Source: Lepturacanthus savala (Eukaryota; Chordata; Actinopteri; Scombriformes; Trichiuridae). From it: a DNA stretch of 64,000 nucleotides. Each line of letters begins with the position of its first letter. The first letter of the stretch is position 1. The stretch spans positions 12,843,356-12,907,355 of the forward strand of contig CM060470.1 in assembly GCA_030544235.1 (NCBI GenBank), given 5' to 3'. Shown here in pieces: positions 1 to 10,879 of the stretch. A program made the translations under genes and the position numbers. The notes beneath the pieces are model-generated. The model did not search any database and had not been told where the DNA came from. It saw nothing but the letters and a program-made list of their open reading frames with translations.

Positions 1-2660
1 CTACTGTCACAGTCTCACAGTTCGGTATGGGGGAATGCTTGACTGCGGCAAAGTCTAATTAGCAATGCAGTGGAGATGTCGCACACTCTCAACATCACAC
101 TATTAGCATTATCCATCATTAGAGACATGCATTCTCATCACACCCCACAGCACTGAATCGCCTTTTTTTGGACGCTGCCATCTGGCCATGAGATCATGCA
201 TATGCAAGGAGGAACGGAACCTGACATAACACTCCACAGCTTTATTCACAGCCACCTCTTACTGAACCATAACTTGTCACTTGATATATTTAGATATATT
301 TCACTAACGGCTGGGTAGAGATTCAGGTACGTATTGCGTGTGTGTGTGTGTTCGTGAGTGTGACTTTTTTTTTTCCCCTGTATCTTTGAACTGAGCTAAT
401 TATGTCCAGCGGTGATGGTGACCACCGGCAGGGGCTGGTCACTAGAGATTCCACGCTCATCTCTGCGGGGGATCACCTCGGCCATACCGCCATCTGTTCC
501 TGTCCATCACGCAAACACTTGCGGAGAATGAAAGTGTGTATTGTATCTCATCTGACTTTCACTCCTTCTCACCTCTACTCCCAGTCGTTTGTGAAGGGAG
601 TGTTCTAAATATACTAGCTGACATGTTCTGTCACAACAGGAGGTGACTGTGATTTAGCCTGTTAGGTGTTATGGCAGATCCAAGCACCCTGGTGAAAACG
701 CATAATCCCTCCACCAGCTGGCACTGCCCACTTTGCATGTTTGTTTTATACCTCAACAAACCAGCCTTCAGAGAGTGATGATAACATTTGACATTACTGC
801 CAGTTTTGCTCCTCTACAGGCGCAATATAATATAGTTTGTGTGACAGGGAATCAGTCCCAAACTGTATTTTCACCATTAGGTTTGTCACCGAACACAAAG
901 GAGCTCTATTTCAACTGTATTCATTATGTATGTGTTTCATTACTATTCAGCCTCCATTGAAATTGTGTGATCATGATCATATGGAGGACAACGTAGTAGA
1001 ATGTGCATGATAATTTGTCTCTGAAATGTAACAGCAGGTGGTAACAGTGTGGAGGATGAGAAAAGATCTTTTCGCTTGAGATCATTTTCTTGTCAATTTC
1101 TTTAGAGAAGCACGCATAACAGCTGAGAGTCATATTACATCACAGAATACCTAATCATCAATCTAATCGATCAATCGTTGTAGCCAAACAGGGTCAAGAA
1201 CATACTGGAAATACTAAGCACATACCTTATAAGTACTTTTTCCCATGGGTCTGATATAGCATGTTTTGGCTGCGCCAATAATAATCATTGTTCAGAACCC
1301 AGACTACTCTGTAATGCAGATAATGTGTTGTGTGACAGAAAATACACTTTAAAGCAGCTTCCCTGATACTTCAGGTATCTCATCAGTGGGGAAGATATTC
1401 CGTTTATACAGTCACAAAGCCAATGATCACTCACTTCCGAAGACTATCACCAATGATGGATTGTCAACTTTTAGGACAGGCGGAGACAGATTAACGCTGC
1501 AAAATAGTCGACGTGCTTTAAATCCTCATGGTATAAAGCTGCAGCTGTTGTTTCATCATGTAATTCACATTAAACTAATTCATCGCAGGAAACTGATGAG
1601 ACGGTAAAATAACTAAACTCGAAATAGATGAAGCTTGAATCTTCCGCTCGGTCTTGAAGCTGTGTGGGTCACGAAGCTGCCTATACTCACATTAATTGGC
1701 ATGAAGTCCCATTATTGATTCCCTTAGTGTAGGCGATGGAGTTTTTCCTGCAAGATCATCAACTCTCTGACTGTGGGCTGCACTGAGAAAACCAGGACGG
1801 ACAGGGATGGAGAGAAAAAGTGAGAAAGGAGATAAAGGAGGCATAGCTGTGGGAACATGACTTCAGTTGGGGATGCAGGGGGTGCTGACTACTTACAATC
1901 ACCCCCCCAATTTTTTTTTTTGTAGTTTATTAAATACCTGCTGACGCCGTGTGCAATTACACATGAGGCACTGCAGTGTAACTTCAACGATTATGCAAAT
2001 CGCCAAACATGTCTACAGGATTGGTCAGGATCTAATGTTGATGAATGTCCTGCGTTCTTCTACACGTCCAAAAAGGTCAGCTGTTACACACCCAGTCCAG
2101 GGTGTGGACAATGAAACTGTTTGGAGCAAAGCATCCGTCCTCCTCATCAATCCTGAGCTGCAACAGAGCTGTCTAAAAAAAAAAATAAAAAAATAAAACT
2201 TATTTTAGAAGGTACAACTTTATTCTGTTTTCCTCCGCCCTATTTTACAGTTTTTTTTAGCTTTGATGCTTAAATGTCCGGCGATATTTTCTGCAGTGGC
2301 ATTACATTACATTTACAATTACTGAAAACATCAACTTAACGCACAATAAAGAAATCTGCTGTAAAGGTTGTGCAGCTGGTCATAATTTAAAAAGCAATAA
2401 AGTCTAAAGGGAGTACTGGAGGGGGAGTATAATGTCCACAGTAAGCAGCTCTGTCGGGCTGCCGGAGACAATTTTAGCTGGCATTTTGTCATGGATTCTG
2501 CCTCTCATGCTGGTTCTTTTCCCCACTTCGCTATCTTTATGTGCAGGTACTATTTTTGTTGGACTGGCTCACACAGAACAGAAAAAAATAATAATTATTG
2601 CAGCTACACAAATGGACCAATAGGTTGCTAGGCACCTGGCGGCGAGATACAACAACCCCG
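1..2660. other. Noncoding stretch, no gene seen
   Basis: No exon, RNA gene or recognisable transposon was found. A short (TG)n run lies at about 336-351, a T run at 366-374, and a C run followed by a T run at about 1903-1921. Two complex AT-rich parts, about 1130-1600 and 2260-2420, are free of simple repeats and could be noncoding sequence under constraint, but only an alignment would show that. The open frames here are short and lack domain motifs. Confidence 0.6.
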
Positions 2661-2675
2661 CGATCCCCTATTTCC

Positions 2676-2790
2676 CACAGCTATGTAATGAGGAAAGGAA
2701 AAGGAAAGCCCGCCAAAAGACGAAAATATGAATACACAAACGGGACAAAGTGTGCAGAAAAAGAGAAGCCGAAGAAGAAGAAGAAGTTGT
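2676..2790. repeat. Purine-rich tract ending in (GAA)n
   Basis: The + strand is strongly purine-rich. It has a GGAAA-like part near 2690-2710 and an imperfect (GAA)n run at about 2766-2788. The apparent open frames on both strands here follow from the composition and give lysine-rich or serine/phenylalanine-rich peptides. Confidence 0.8.
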
Positions 2791-2959
2791 GAGACGGAGA
2801 GGGAAAGTGAGCACAGGTGACGGATGAAGGTGGGATTTGTGGGTAATGGAAGACGAGCAGAGGGGAAGGTGCTGCAATCGATAAGGGGGGGATCAATCTG
2901 CTGTCCGCAGAGGAAGAGTGATCAGGATAAAGGGAGCATTCATCATGACACATTCCCGC

Positions 2960-2985
2960 CACACACACACACGCACGCACATGCA
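2960..2985. repeat. (CA)n microsatellite
   Basis: An imperfect CA run with CG interruptions (ACACGCACGCAC). It is read through by spurious open frames on both strands. Confidence 0.9.
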
Positions 2986-3338
2986 CAAACAGCAGCCTCT
3001 CATGATGCTCCTATTTGGTGCCGTTGCAGCTGTAGTTTCCTCCAACAAAACTCTTGTTTTCACGACCTGAGAGCGACCTCCTTCAGAAACAATTAACCAG
3101 GCAAATTCAGATAAACACAAACGAACTGCTCCCCGATCACGTCGACCCCGCTTTGACCTCTCTGCGGGCACACCCCCGCTCCTCCTGCGGTGGTACGTCC
3201 CGCCCCTGCGAGAGCTGCTTACAGACATCACAGACAGACACTGTCCACTGTCACAACACGGGAGGGTGCTGAGATAACATTTATCAACGAGGGGCTCGCA
3301 GCTCACATCTGTGTGGAGTCTCCTCAGTGACTCATTTT

Positions 3339-3376
3339 ACACACGCACAAACACGCACGCACACACACACACACAG
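3339..3376. repeat. (CA)n microsatellite, imperfect
   Basis: An alternating CA run with ACGCAC interruptions, about 38 bp long. Alternating purine-pyrimidine DNA of this kind mutates readily and can adopt Z-form. Confidence 0.9.
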
Positions 3377-3527
3377 TGCTCCTGATCAAAGTGGGTGGCC
3401 ATGTTTACTGCTGGCCACTAGAACACACTGACACTGCACATTTGCATTTCAGACCCTCCAGCTGCAGCCATTGGGAGCCTGCAATTACGTGAGCAGCTAA
3501 TTCTCAAATGATACATTCCACATCTGC

Positions 3528-3715
3528 ATAGCGGTGGTCTGCTAGCACGGCCGCCTCAGAGCGAGAAGGTCCTGGGTCGGAAACTTTCGGCCTTTCTAGT
3601 GCAGAGTGTTGAGCCCCGTCGGGTTTTCTCAGGATGCTCCGGCATCCTCCAACAGACCAAAAAAGTCCAGGTTTGTGTTTGTGGCTACATTGCCTGTGAA
3701 TGCGAGCGCTAAAAT
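3528..3715 (+). repeat. tRNA-derived SINE-like repeat, decayed
   Basis: The stretch follows a very common teleost repeat: GTGGTCTGCTAGCACGGCCG, then GCCTCAGAGCGAGAAGGTCC, a degraded B-box-like TGGGTCGGAAAC, CGGCCTTTCT, GGGTTTTCTC, GCTCCGGCATCCTCC and ACAGACCAAAAAAGTCCAGG. A tail resembles ATTGCCTGTGAATGCGAG. The A-box- and B-box-like words support a tRNA-derived head, but this copy has several changes in the B box and small deletions, so it is old and almost certainly inactive. The exact family name needs a repeat-library search. Confidence 0.75.
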
Positions 3716-4660
3716 ATCCAGTATATCATTAGCATATCATTAATCACCCTGTATTTTCTCGAATGTTTTGTGTTCATCTGTTAAAAATGCCAAAAAAAAA
3801 AAGTTCTTACACGTCACATTTAATTCCTAGTTTCCAACAAGCGCAGCTCTTGGCAGCGATTCCAGAGGACAGAGGCTTTTGGCCTTGTTTGGCCAGTTCC
3901 CAGGTCCCTCCTTGTCCATGTTTATTGCCGTCTGACGGTATTTCCTCCCTGTCGGTTGCCGTAGTCACAGCCGATGTCTAATTATAGCGACTTGCAAGGA
4001 GCCTCCTTTCCCACTGCTCACCTCGTCCTCTCTCTCTTCCCATCGCATGTCAGATTGTCAACACATAACAATGCTGTCATGTATCGCGTTGAATGTGTTA
4101 TGCCCTAATTACTGAGCAATGTTCAATTCCATTGTTTTACTTTACTGAATGTTTGTCGTATCCTTTGCATCCTCTAGTTTTCAGTTTAGACTATGGAACA
4201 AGTTTGTGTTTCTTTACATGTTACACTTTCCACTATAAAGTATATGAGTTTCCCCAAAATGTGAGGAAAGTATCTTTTCTGCCTCGGATGCAGGAAAAAA
4301 AGTATTAAATAAAGTTGTTTGAATTTTCCCACCACCGATGCTATTTAAAGTTGCCGTTTGAATGTTTTGGCAAAGAGCCTGATGCATGTGACTCACATGA
4401 TCTGAAGCTTCTGCAGCAGCGTAAAGAGTGTGAAAGTCTCACACAGACGCTTCACAAATCGGTTCCCTGCATTACGTTATATTGTTCAAGCAAAAATATC
4501 CGGCAGTAGAATGTATGGTTACCGTGTAGCGGACAAAGCGGAGACAGGAGACTACTGCAGACAGCAGTCTGGTCGCTGAAGTGGCGACAAATGAGTCATA
4601 GCTGATGTGAATTTGATGGGAATGATGGAGCCAGACAAAAAGAAGTGGGCAACACACAGG
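3716..4660. other. Noncoding stretch, no gene seen
   Basis: No supported gene. Composition is mixed and AT-leaning. Open frames are 60-72 codons without domains. No simple repeat longer than about 12 bp was seen apart from an A run near 3791-3800. Confidence 0.6.
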
Positions 4661-4661
4661 A

Positions 4662-4690
4662 CCTATATATGTGTATATATATGTTTGTGT
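4662..4690. repeat. Short TA/TG-rich tract beside a MITE
   Basis: Alternating TATATATGTGTATATATATG. It lies at the far end of the MITE at 4690-5150, where a terminal inverted repeat would be expected but is no longer readable. Confidence 0.7.
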
Positions 4691-5150
4691 GCATTATTTC
4701 ATTATTTTGTGTTTTCCATGAAAAGTAGCACGTTTATTTACTGCCACGAGTCGTAAAATTAATAGAAAACACAGACAAGACATTTACAAGGTTAGAAAGA
4801 TTTGTAGGAAGGTCAGTTTTATAGCTTCTCTAACCAGCTAAACTGTTTTCAGCTGTGCTAACATGACTGCACAATGGGTTTTCTAATCATCCATCAGCCT
4901 TCTGATGCAATGAACACATTGTACCATTAAAACACTGGAGTGATAGTTGCTGGAAATGGGCCTCTATACACCTATGTAGATATTGCACCAAAAAACAGAC
5001 TTTTGCAGCTAGAATAGTCATTTACCACATTAGCAATGTATAGAGTGTATTTCTGATTAGTTTGAAGTTATATTCATTGAAAAAAACAATGCTTTTCTAA
5101 CAAAAATAAGGAAATTTCTAAGTGACCCCAAACTTTTGAACAGTAGTGTA
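4690..5150 (-). mobile_element. Tc1/mariner-derived MITE, copy 1
   Basis: Read on the minus strand, the element begins with a Tc1-type end (AAGTTTGGGGTCACTTAG) at about 5118-5138. It then follows the 5' noncoding part of a well-known fish Tc1 transposon, including GGTAAATGACTATTCTAGCT, AGGCCCATTTCCAGCAAC and GTTAGCACAGCTGAAAAC. No transposase reading frame remains. A second copy at 57320-57691 shares most of its length, including the TAGTAAATAAA and TTTTCATGGAAA region near its 3' end. The 3' inverted repeat of this copy is eroded. Inactive; it could only have been moved by a related transposase. Confidence 0.85.
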
Positions 5151-5154
5151 TATA

Positions 5155-5156
<2 letters not shown>

Positions 5157-5194
<38 letters not shown>
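5157..5194. repeat. (TA)n microsatellite at the end of MITE copy 1
   Basis: A pure TA run of about 19 units, directly next to the outer end of the 5' inverted repeat of the MITE at 4690-5150. Tc1-like elements insert at TA, so the run may have grown from the target site. Confidence 0.95.
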
Positions 5195-5197
<3 letters not shown>

Positions 5198-6100
5198 TAT
5201 AATTGAGCACCTGTTAACCAGTTGCCTGTTGCCACATGTCCTTGTTCCTTTATGCTGCTGCCTGTCTTAATTTAGCCCTCCTGTCATTATACTTTGTTAA
5301 ATCTTCATACCCACATCATTATCTGTTTTCTATTTCTCTCACATTGCATCATTAAGGCAGGTCAAAGGTCGGCTGTTCTTCTTCCCTGCCTCTCATTGTC
5401 CATCTGTTTATGTAGCCATCTATCTCTAGCTGTCCACCTTCAGTATTTTTTCCCCAATTGTTTTTCTCCTCTTCGAGCTGCCTACGCTCTCCTCTTCCTC
5501 CTCAGCTTTTTATTCCTCTGTATTGTTTCTCTTCACTTGCTCCTGTAACTCCTCCATTCTCTACGCTTCCTCTCCCCTCACCTCGCCTGCTTCTGCTCTC
5601 CCCACAGCGGGCTCGGTATACCCCCCCCCCAGAACCGACGAAGCCTGCGAATCTCACGGCTGCTGCAGGGAAAGCTGCGGGCTCCGTGTTGCGTTGCGTT
5701 GTACCTGCATGCGCACGGACGCGCAACAGAGCGAGAACTCGCATGCTGCAAACGACCTCAAGCCTCGTTTCGCTCCCTTGACAATGACGATTGTTTTAAA
5801 ACGCTACCTGCGTGTCCGGATACGTGAAGACGACATCACAAGTGAAACGGGGACACAGCAATACGGGCCGAGCGCAGACATACACACAGACACGTGTGCA
5901 CTTGCGCATGCATCTTCCCAGCCATTGTTGTGTTGTCTGTCTGCTATTGTTTATGGGTCTATTTAGTGACCTACGGTGGGAATCTCACAGTCTCACTCCC
6001 AAGAAAGTCACAGTTGTCATCTTCTGCCACTGCGGTCATCCTTTGGTCAACATGTTATTTTCATTATTGGACTTGAGCCAGCTGGCACGGCAGAGACAGT
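5195..6100. other. Noncoding stretch with a pyrimidine-rich part
   Basis: No gene was recognised. About 5370-5600 is rich in C and T on the + strand and gives spurious leucine/serine-rich frames. A C run lies near 5622-5632. About 5640-5770 is relatively GC- and CpG-rich. The 209-codon frame starting at 5812 continues through the CA repeat below and has no domain or signal, so it is rejected as a gene. Confidence 0.6.
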
Positions 6101-6136
6101 GGACACACGCGCGCAAACACACACACACACACACAA
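6101..6136. repeat. (CA)n microsatellite
   Basis: Alternating CA with a CGCG interruption near its left end (ACACACGCGCGCAAACACAC). Confidence 0.9.
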
Positions 6137-6295
6137 GACTGGACACACACGCAGAGACACAAGGGGAGCTCCCTGTTCAAAACAATAGCCATAAATATAG
6201 CAGCCTCTGGGAAAAAGAATACAAACGCTGTGTCCATCCCTGCAGCAAGGAGCAACACCCAGTCCTGCGTTTCCTGTACTCTGAACCCCATGCAG

Positions 6296-6316
6296 AGAAG
6301 AAGAAGAAGAAGAAGA
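6296..6316. repeat. (GAA)n microsatellite
   Basis: About seven AAG/GAA units. Translated in the longest open frame of the region it gives a lysine run, which indicates that the frame is spurious. Confidence 0.9.
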
Positions 6317-7857
6317 GTGGATCCCCCCTCCTCCCCCAACTTTCAGATTCACTTGACAGAACCTTGATTCATATGCCGTCTTCTTTTGTTTCCAAAACTA
6401 GTAATTTAATGCGGGTAAAGCAGGGGGTTTTCAAAGTCTGACACTTTGAGACTACCTCAGTTCACATGTTTGGCACCATTAACGCTAGGTCATATTAGCT
6501 ATTACCAGCTCCTCTTTGCAATGTATCCACGGACCACAGGTGTGACCAGAATGTCATGTGTGGGTGGGCAGTTAGCTCATTTGTGGGGGGCAGAAAAACA
6601 GTAGCTGCAAAATATGTCAAAACCACTTTCTACTCAAATTACGTACCTATTGGAAAGCAGCGAGGTTTTGACATGAACAGGGCATATCTCATGGCGGGCA
6701 TAGCTTGTCCCCCGCCATGGACTATCACTGGACTATGTTTGATACTGAAAAAACTTTTAAAAAGTGATGATTCTCAAGCAAGTTCTGTGCAGATTTATAT
6801 ATACTTAGACTTTGTGTGATGGGCATCTGATATAATGACATCCTTGAAAACTTTAGGTCACAGTGAAGCTAAAAATTCCTTTATCATGTCTCCATTTTCA
6901 GACCTGTGTGTGTCATCATCATCTTCAAGTGCCATGCTGTTCAGCGTGGGCAGTCTGTCTGTGGCCTTCCTAATTGTATCCATGGTCTTACCTGTTTCCA
7001 GCCACGATGTTAGTCCATCTGCCACTTTTGTTCTTTATCCAAGTAATTGTTATCATTCTTTATTAACTCTGTTAAGTAATGTTAGTTATTTTGTCTTTAT
7101 ATTATATGTGTTGCATTCTGCTGTATAGATTCTTTGTTCTATTGCACTTGCGATGATCCATGACACAGTCAAACGGGAAGGATGCATGTACCTTCACACT
7201 TTTTTTTCCTCCCTAAACCCTCATCCACTGAAAGCCTGGGGCAAGCTTAACTTGTTTTGTCACACAGGTACTTCAGGGTTTAGACTCAAATTGACAGTTC
7301 GCGTCAAACAATTTTGAAATTGGTGTGCTTTCGCATGCAACTCAAAGAAAGCCCTGTATTTGGCAAATGCAGCTAAGCCACTAGGCCTCCAGAAAGAACT
7401 GGTTAAAAGTTCACTAACCCATAATGCACCATGGACTGTCCTGCATGGGAACGTGCAATATAGTTAACAATGTCATGGGAGTAGTTGTTAGAAGAACTTT
7501 TTATATGTTGGTTTTGGAAGTTTGGGCGCATGTTTAGTCCAATTATGACACAAAAATAGAAAAAACTTGCCTTCTTTGAAGTCTGCTGTAAAGGGTTGAA
7601 TGTTTTTTCTGTGATTTAAAAAATGACTACTGTGCATTATGACCACTTTGAGGGAGAACAAAAGCACAATGCCAACTATTCATGATCATTTCTGCACCCT
7701 CTAACCAGGCTTTGCTGATATTTTTCATTTTTTGACATATTTTTTACCGTGTGCACTGGCAAATCCATCACCTGCTGTCATGTTGCTGTGAAGTTTCGGT
7801 GCACTTTTTTTCCTTGGATGTTTCACCTATTAAATGTTTCTCTGCACTCGTGGCACA
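6317..7857. other. Noncoding stretch, no gene seen
   Basis: No supported gene. A perfect 9-bp inverted repeat lies at 6690-6719 (arms CATGGCGGG and CCCGCCATG). A short TCATCATCATC run occurs near 6914-6926. T runs are scattered at about 7200 and 7806. Confidence 0.6.
6690..6719. repeat. Perfect 9-bp hairpin, GC-rich stem
   Basis: Arms 6690-6698 and 6711-6719 are exact reverse complements, with a 12-nt loop. No T run follows and no adjacent gene was seen, so a terminator or RNA role is not supported. Confidence 0.85.
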
Positions 7858-8252
7858 CAATATGCAGAAGTTTTAGTACAGGTCATATGAGGACACACTC
7901 AAAAATAATTCAATAATAGGGTTTTATTCGTCAATTAACATCACACAGAGTTGAGTAAACACGAGAAACCCAAATTAAATCAATATTTGCTCTGAGCACG
8001 CTCCTCGGTACACCTGCACGTGGTTTTTCAAGGTACTTGGCAGGTCTATTGTTGCCACAGCTCTTATGTGGATTTAGGCGTCTCAGCTGCTTCCCAGACT
8101 TCTCCATGATGTTGAGTCCTGCTCTGTGGGGGCCAAACCATGAGTCGCAGGACTCCTTGTTCTTCTTGTTGCTTTAGGTAGTGTTGTATAACCCCTGGCT
8201 TGGGTATGTTGTCCTTCTGCAGGTTACCAATCAGCTGCCTCTCTGATGGTGC
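7858..8252 (-). pseudogene. Tc1-like transposon, 3' fragment with broken transposase C-terminus
   Basis: Read on the minus strand, this matches the 3' end of a fish Tc1-like element. It starts near the words for a SDQ-type strand transfer region (ACCATCAGAGAGGCAGCTGA) and runs through a TGGCCCCCACAGAGC segment that encodes WPPQS, the motif just before the conserved SPDLN-type active-site acid of Tc1 transposases. It then reads CAGGTGTACC and CAAATATTGATTTAATTTGG, and ends with a TIR-like CCTGTACTAAAACTTCTGCA at 7863-7882. Stops and frame changes break the coding part (SRTQHH follows WPPQS where SPDLN is expected). The 5' half and the opposite inverted repeat are missing. The element is dead. 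The family match is from memory; the transposase call rests on the short WPPQS motif plus the 3' UTR match. Confidence 0.8.
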
Positions 8253-9030
8253 CTTAAATTTTTAGCATTAAACACTTTCTCCTTTATTTACTTTGACTGT
8301 TAGCTTCTGATTATCATTAAGAGTAGCTGTAAGAAACTGCTGCAGCTGGAAAAACATTTCTGTATTTATGCAACTTCAATTTCCTTAATAAGCGCCTATT
8401 GTGGTTAGCTACGGCAGTTGTGGGGTTGTGTTGATGAGGATTTGAGAAGGCGTCTTTGTGAGAAAACAATATATTCTTCAGGGTGAAAACACACACACAC
8501 AGGCACACAGACACATGCCAAAACCTCAAGTTTAAAGGGAATCTTGGTGAATTCCATTATCCAACCCAACTGCTGTTGTTTCCATTATTGTGATTTTGCC
8601 TTTTTTTTTCCAGTAGTCATTGAGACATCTGCTTGTTTGATCAACACAGAGATCTCAGAATGTGTAACTGGCTAAATTGTTTGAATTCCCAGAGTTAGAT
8701 CATTGTATAACACGCCATTATCAGCTTTGGGTGACCCTCCCTTTCCTAAGAACCAGACGCACAACATGTAACTGTAACAACGGTCACATGCCCAGCGGTC
8801 TGCAACGGTGCGTGCCTGCTTCGTACAGCCCTCTGAGTCATTGCGTGTGACTCGTGTGAAGGTTTTCCGCAAGTTAAAAAAGTAACAAAAGAACACTAAT
8901 ACCGCCGCACACTGAGAAATCTGTCACGGGAAATCTGAGGAATACGGAGCCCTCCTCTGATGAAGAGCTGAGGTCTTGTGTGCATTTAAATGGGTGTAGT
9001 GGGGGTTTATGGGTGGGGGGGAGGTTGAGT
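8253..9030. other. Noncoding stretch, no gene seen
   Basis: No gene was found. A (CA)n-rich run with GGC interruptions lies at about 8488-8516, and a T run at about 8601-8609. The frames on either strand are short and unstructured. Confidence 0.6.
8488..8516. repeat. (CA)n microsatellite, imperfect
   Basis: ACACACACACAGGCACACAGACACA. Short and interrupted. Confidence 0.85.
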
Positions 9031-9044
9031 TGGCAGGAGGCTGA

Positions 9045-9128
9045 GCGGATCTGTGGGGGTGGCAATGAGCCCTGTGGGCTGTAACCTTTGCCTCGGCAGG
9101 TCACAGGTTCAAAGCCCAGGTGGAGCTG
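9045..9128 (+). repeat. Possible tRNA-derived SINE head
   Basis: The string GTGGGCTGTAACCTTTGCCT followed by CAGGTCACAGGTTCAAAGCC resembles the head of the common fish SINE-like repeat. GGTTCAAAGCC fits the polymerase III B box. No clear body or tail follows, so this may be a fragment or a chance match. Confidence 0.4.
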
Positions 9129-9985
9129 AGGAACACACTTGAGCAGACGTGTGCGGCAGCATGACCGGCGGCCACAAGACAGCCACGTCCAGCAAAAGAC
9201 ATTACGCATTCGCTTCGCGGAAACTCTGTTTATGGTATATGTCTCCACTGAGGTATCTCCCCAAATACCAATCAGGTTTTTGGCTTTCTTGACATTGTGC
9301 TGGTCCATGTCTCATGCTTAACTGCTCAGCCAAGCCGCTCTGAGTGCAAGATATTTGTCCCACAGATGAGGTAAGATGTACTTTGATGTAAGATTGAATG
9401 AAAATTTACTATTCGAGGACACATGGCTTTAATACAACAATGTAGCCAATATTCACTGAGAACATGAATCTTAAAAAAGGGATCACAAGGGTATAATTCT
9501 TCTTTTTTAAAGCCTCGTAAAGGTTGCAAAAACAACTTTGAACAATTTGTTAACTGGTTGACTGGATAATATGATGTATTCATAGTTTCAGATGCATTCA
9601 TTCATTCATGCTCAAGCTGATAATCTGTCAACAATGTTTTTTTTTTCCATTATGAGGGCAGCGCAGTTGTCGGCCTTTACTGTGTACAATGGCATGAAAT
9701 GTTGGCACTGCTAGCAAGGCTAGCTGACAAATGCTTGACTCATGCCTTGAAAAAAGTTTATTTTACTAAATAATTAGTTTTTCTAAAACTGGAAGAAAGC
9801 ATGAAGGTCAGAAAACAAGAACAACCTGAGGAGTAACAACAACGGACAACAGGTACTTGTGAGCAACTGAGTCTGCAGTTTCCATTACTTCTGCAGGGTA
9901 TTTTAGCTCATTTATTTTTTTTTATTTAAAAGCTATAAAAACCCACTATCCACTACCTTCTCAACACCAAACAGCAAATTAGCAC
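9129..9985. other. Noncoding stretch, no gene seen
   Basis: No gene or recognised repeat. (ATTC)n-like ATTCATTCATTCATG lies at about 9595-9609, and T runs at about 9636-9645 and 9915-9925. Confidence 0.55.
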
Positions 9986-9989
9986 AGTT

Positions 9990-10165
9990 AGCTGCAGACT
10001 AGTAGCAGATATTTCCCTCAGGAGTTGTTGGCAGAGCTAAAAGTAAAGTGGATATTAGACTTTTGTCCAATGGACAGAAACACAACTTCAAATGAATGCT
10101 AATGTTTCCCCAAATCCACTGAATGGGTACATGGGCAGCCATTTTCTTGTTTTGCTGCCACCACG
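9990..10165 (+). repeat. Decayed interspersed repeat, copy A
   Basis: Shared words with 24715-24905 include CAGATATTTCCCTCAGGAGT versus GAAATATTTCCTTCAAGAGT, and CAAATGAATGCTAATGTT versus CAAACGAATGATAATGTT, with GAGCTAAAAG and TGGACAGAAACA between them in both. The order and spacing are kept, so these are two copies of one dispersed family, which I recognise loosely from other fish genomes. No coding capacity or terminal repeat is visible. Confidence 0.65.
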
Positions 10166-10169
10166 TTGC

Positions 10170-10560
10170 CAACAAAACTAAGCCTTTGGTCGTCAGTGGC
10201 CAACAGTGCATGCACATTTATGTATCGTATTACAGTACTAGCAGTGCATAGCTTGCTGGTGTCCCACAGGCAGAGCAGCGGGTGGTTAAGAGTTAAATCA
10301 GATTACCTGCCACATGAGAGGGGGAATAATCAGAACTGGAAGACTTGTTGCAGCTGCAGTGTGAACTCAGCCAAAGGTGTAATTTAAATCAATACATCAC
10401 GAAACTTTGAGTCAGAGTTTCCAAGGCTACTCTATTCTTCATCTTGTTTACCATAACTTATTGTCTGACCTCTGCGCATGTTTACAAAGGAAAGGTACTG
10501 ATCAATGCGCGATTGTACGTGCACGTGCATGCCTTTGCAAAGTCAACCTGAAGAGACTTA
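10170..10560. other. Noncoding stretch, no gene seen
   Basis: Mixed-composition DNA without recognisable features. A short GTACGTGCACGTGCATGC string of alternating purines and pyrimidines lies near 10516-10533. Confidence 0.55.
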
Positions 10561-10574
10561 ACTCTGGCTAGGGT

Positions 10575-10630
10575 ATCCTCTTTTTTTTTTTCTCCCCCCT
10601 CCCCGTTTGACTTTGTGTCTCTCTCTGTCC
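10575..10630. repeat. Pyrimidine tract
   Basis: A T run and then C/T-rich sequence on the + strand (CCTCTTTTTTTTTTTCTCCC onward), continuing as CTCTCTCTGTCC. No splice acceptor with a credible downstream exon was found. Confidence 0.8.
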
Positions 10631-10797
10631 CTGTCGGGGGAAGATCATTGTAGTCTAAAATAGTCCCTTTGTTGCCTGAGGAGGAAGTGATATTGTGGTG
10701 GAGGGGGCTGAGAAAAGAGTGAGGTCATGAGGAGGAGAAATGACCTTGGAGACTATCGCACACTCAGGTTCCCACTGGCCCACACACAGCAAGACGC

Positions 10798-10876
10798 GCG
10801 CAGCCACACACACACACACACACACAGGCAAAGTTCCCATTGCCATACACACACATCTGGATACACACACACAGAC
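10798..10876. repeat. (CA)n microsatellite cluster
   Basis: Several CA runs separated by short unique pieces: about 10803-10828, 10844-10856 and 10862-10874. The left edge has GCGCGCA. They are responsible for the histidine/threonine-rich spurious frames here. Confidence 0.9.
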
Positions 10877-10879
10877 TAG

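Noticed and set aside
5812..6441. 209-codon open frame on the + strand
   Set aside because: It reads through a CA microsatellite (HTHTHT) and a GAA repeat (KKKKKK), with no domain, signal peptide or conserved motif. The other frames here are equally open, as expected from composition.
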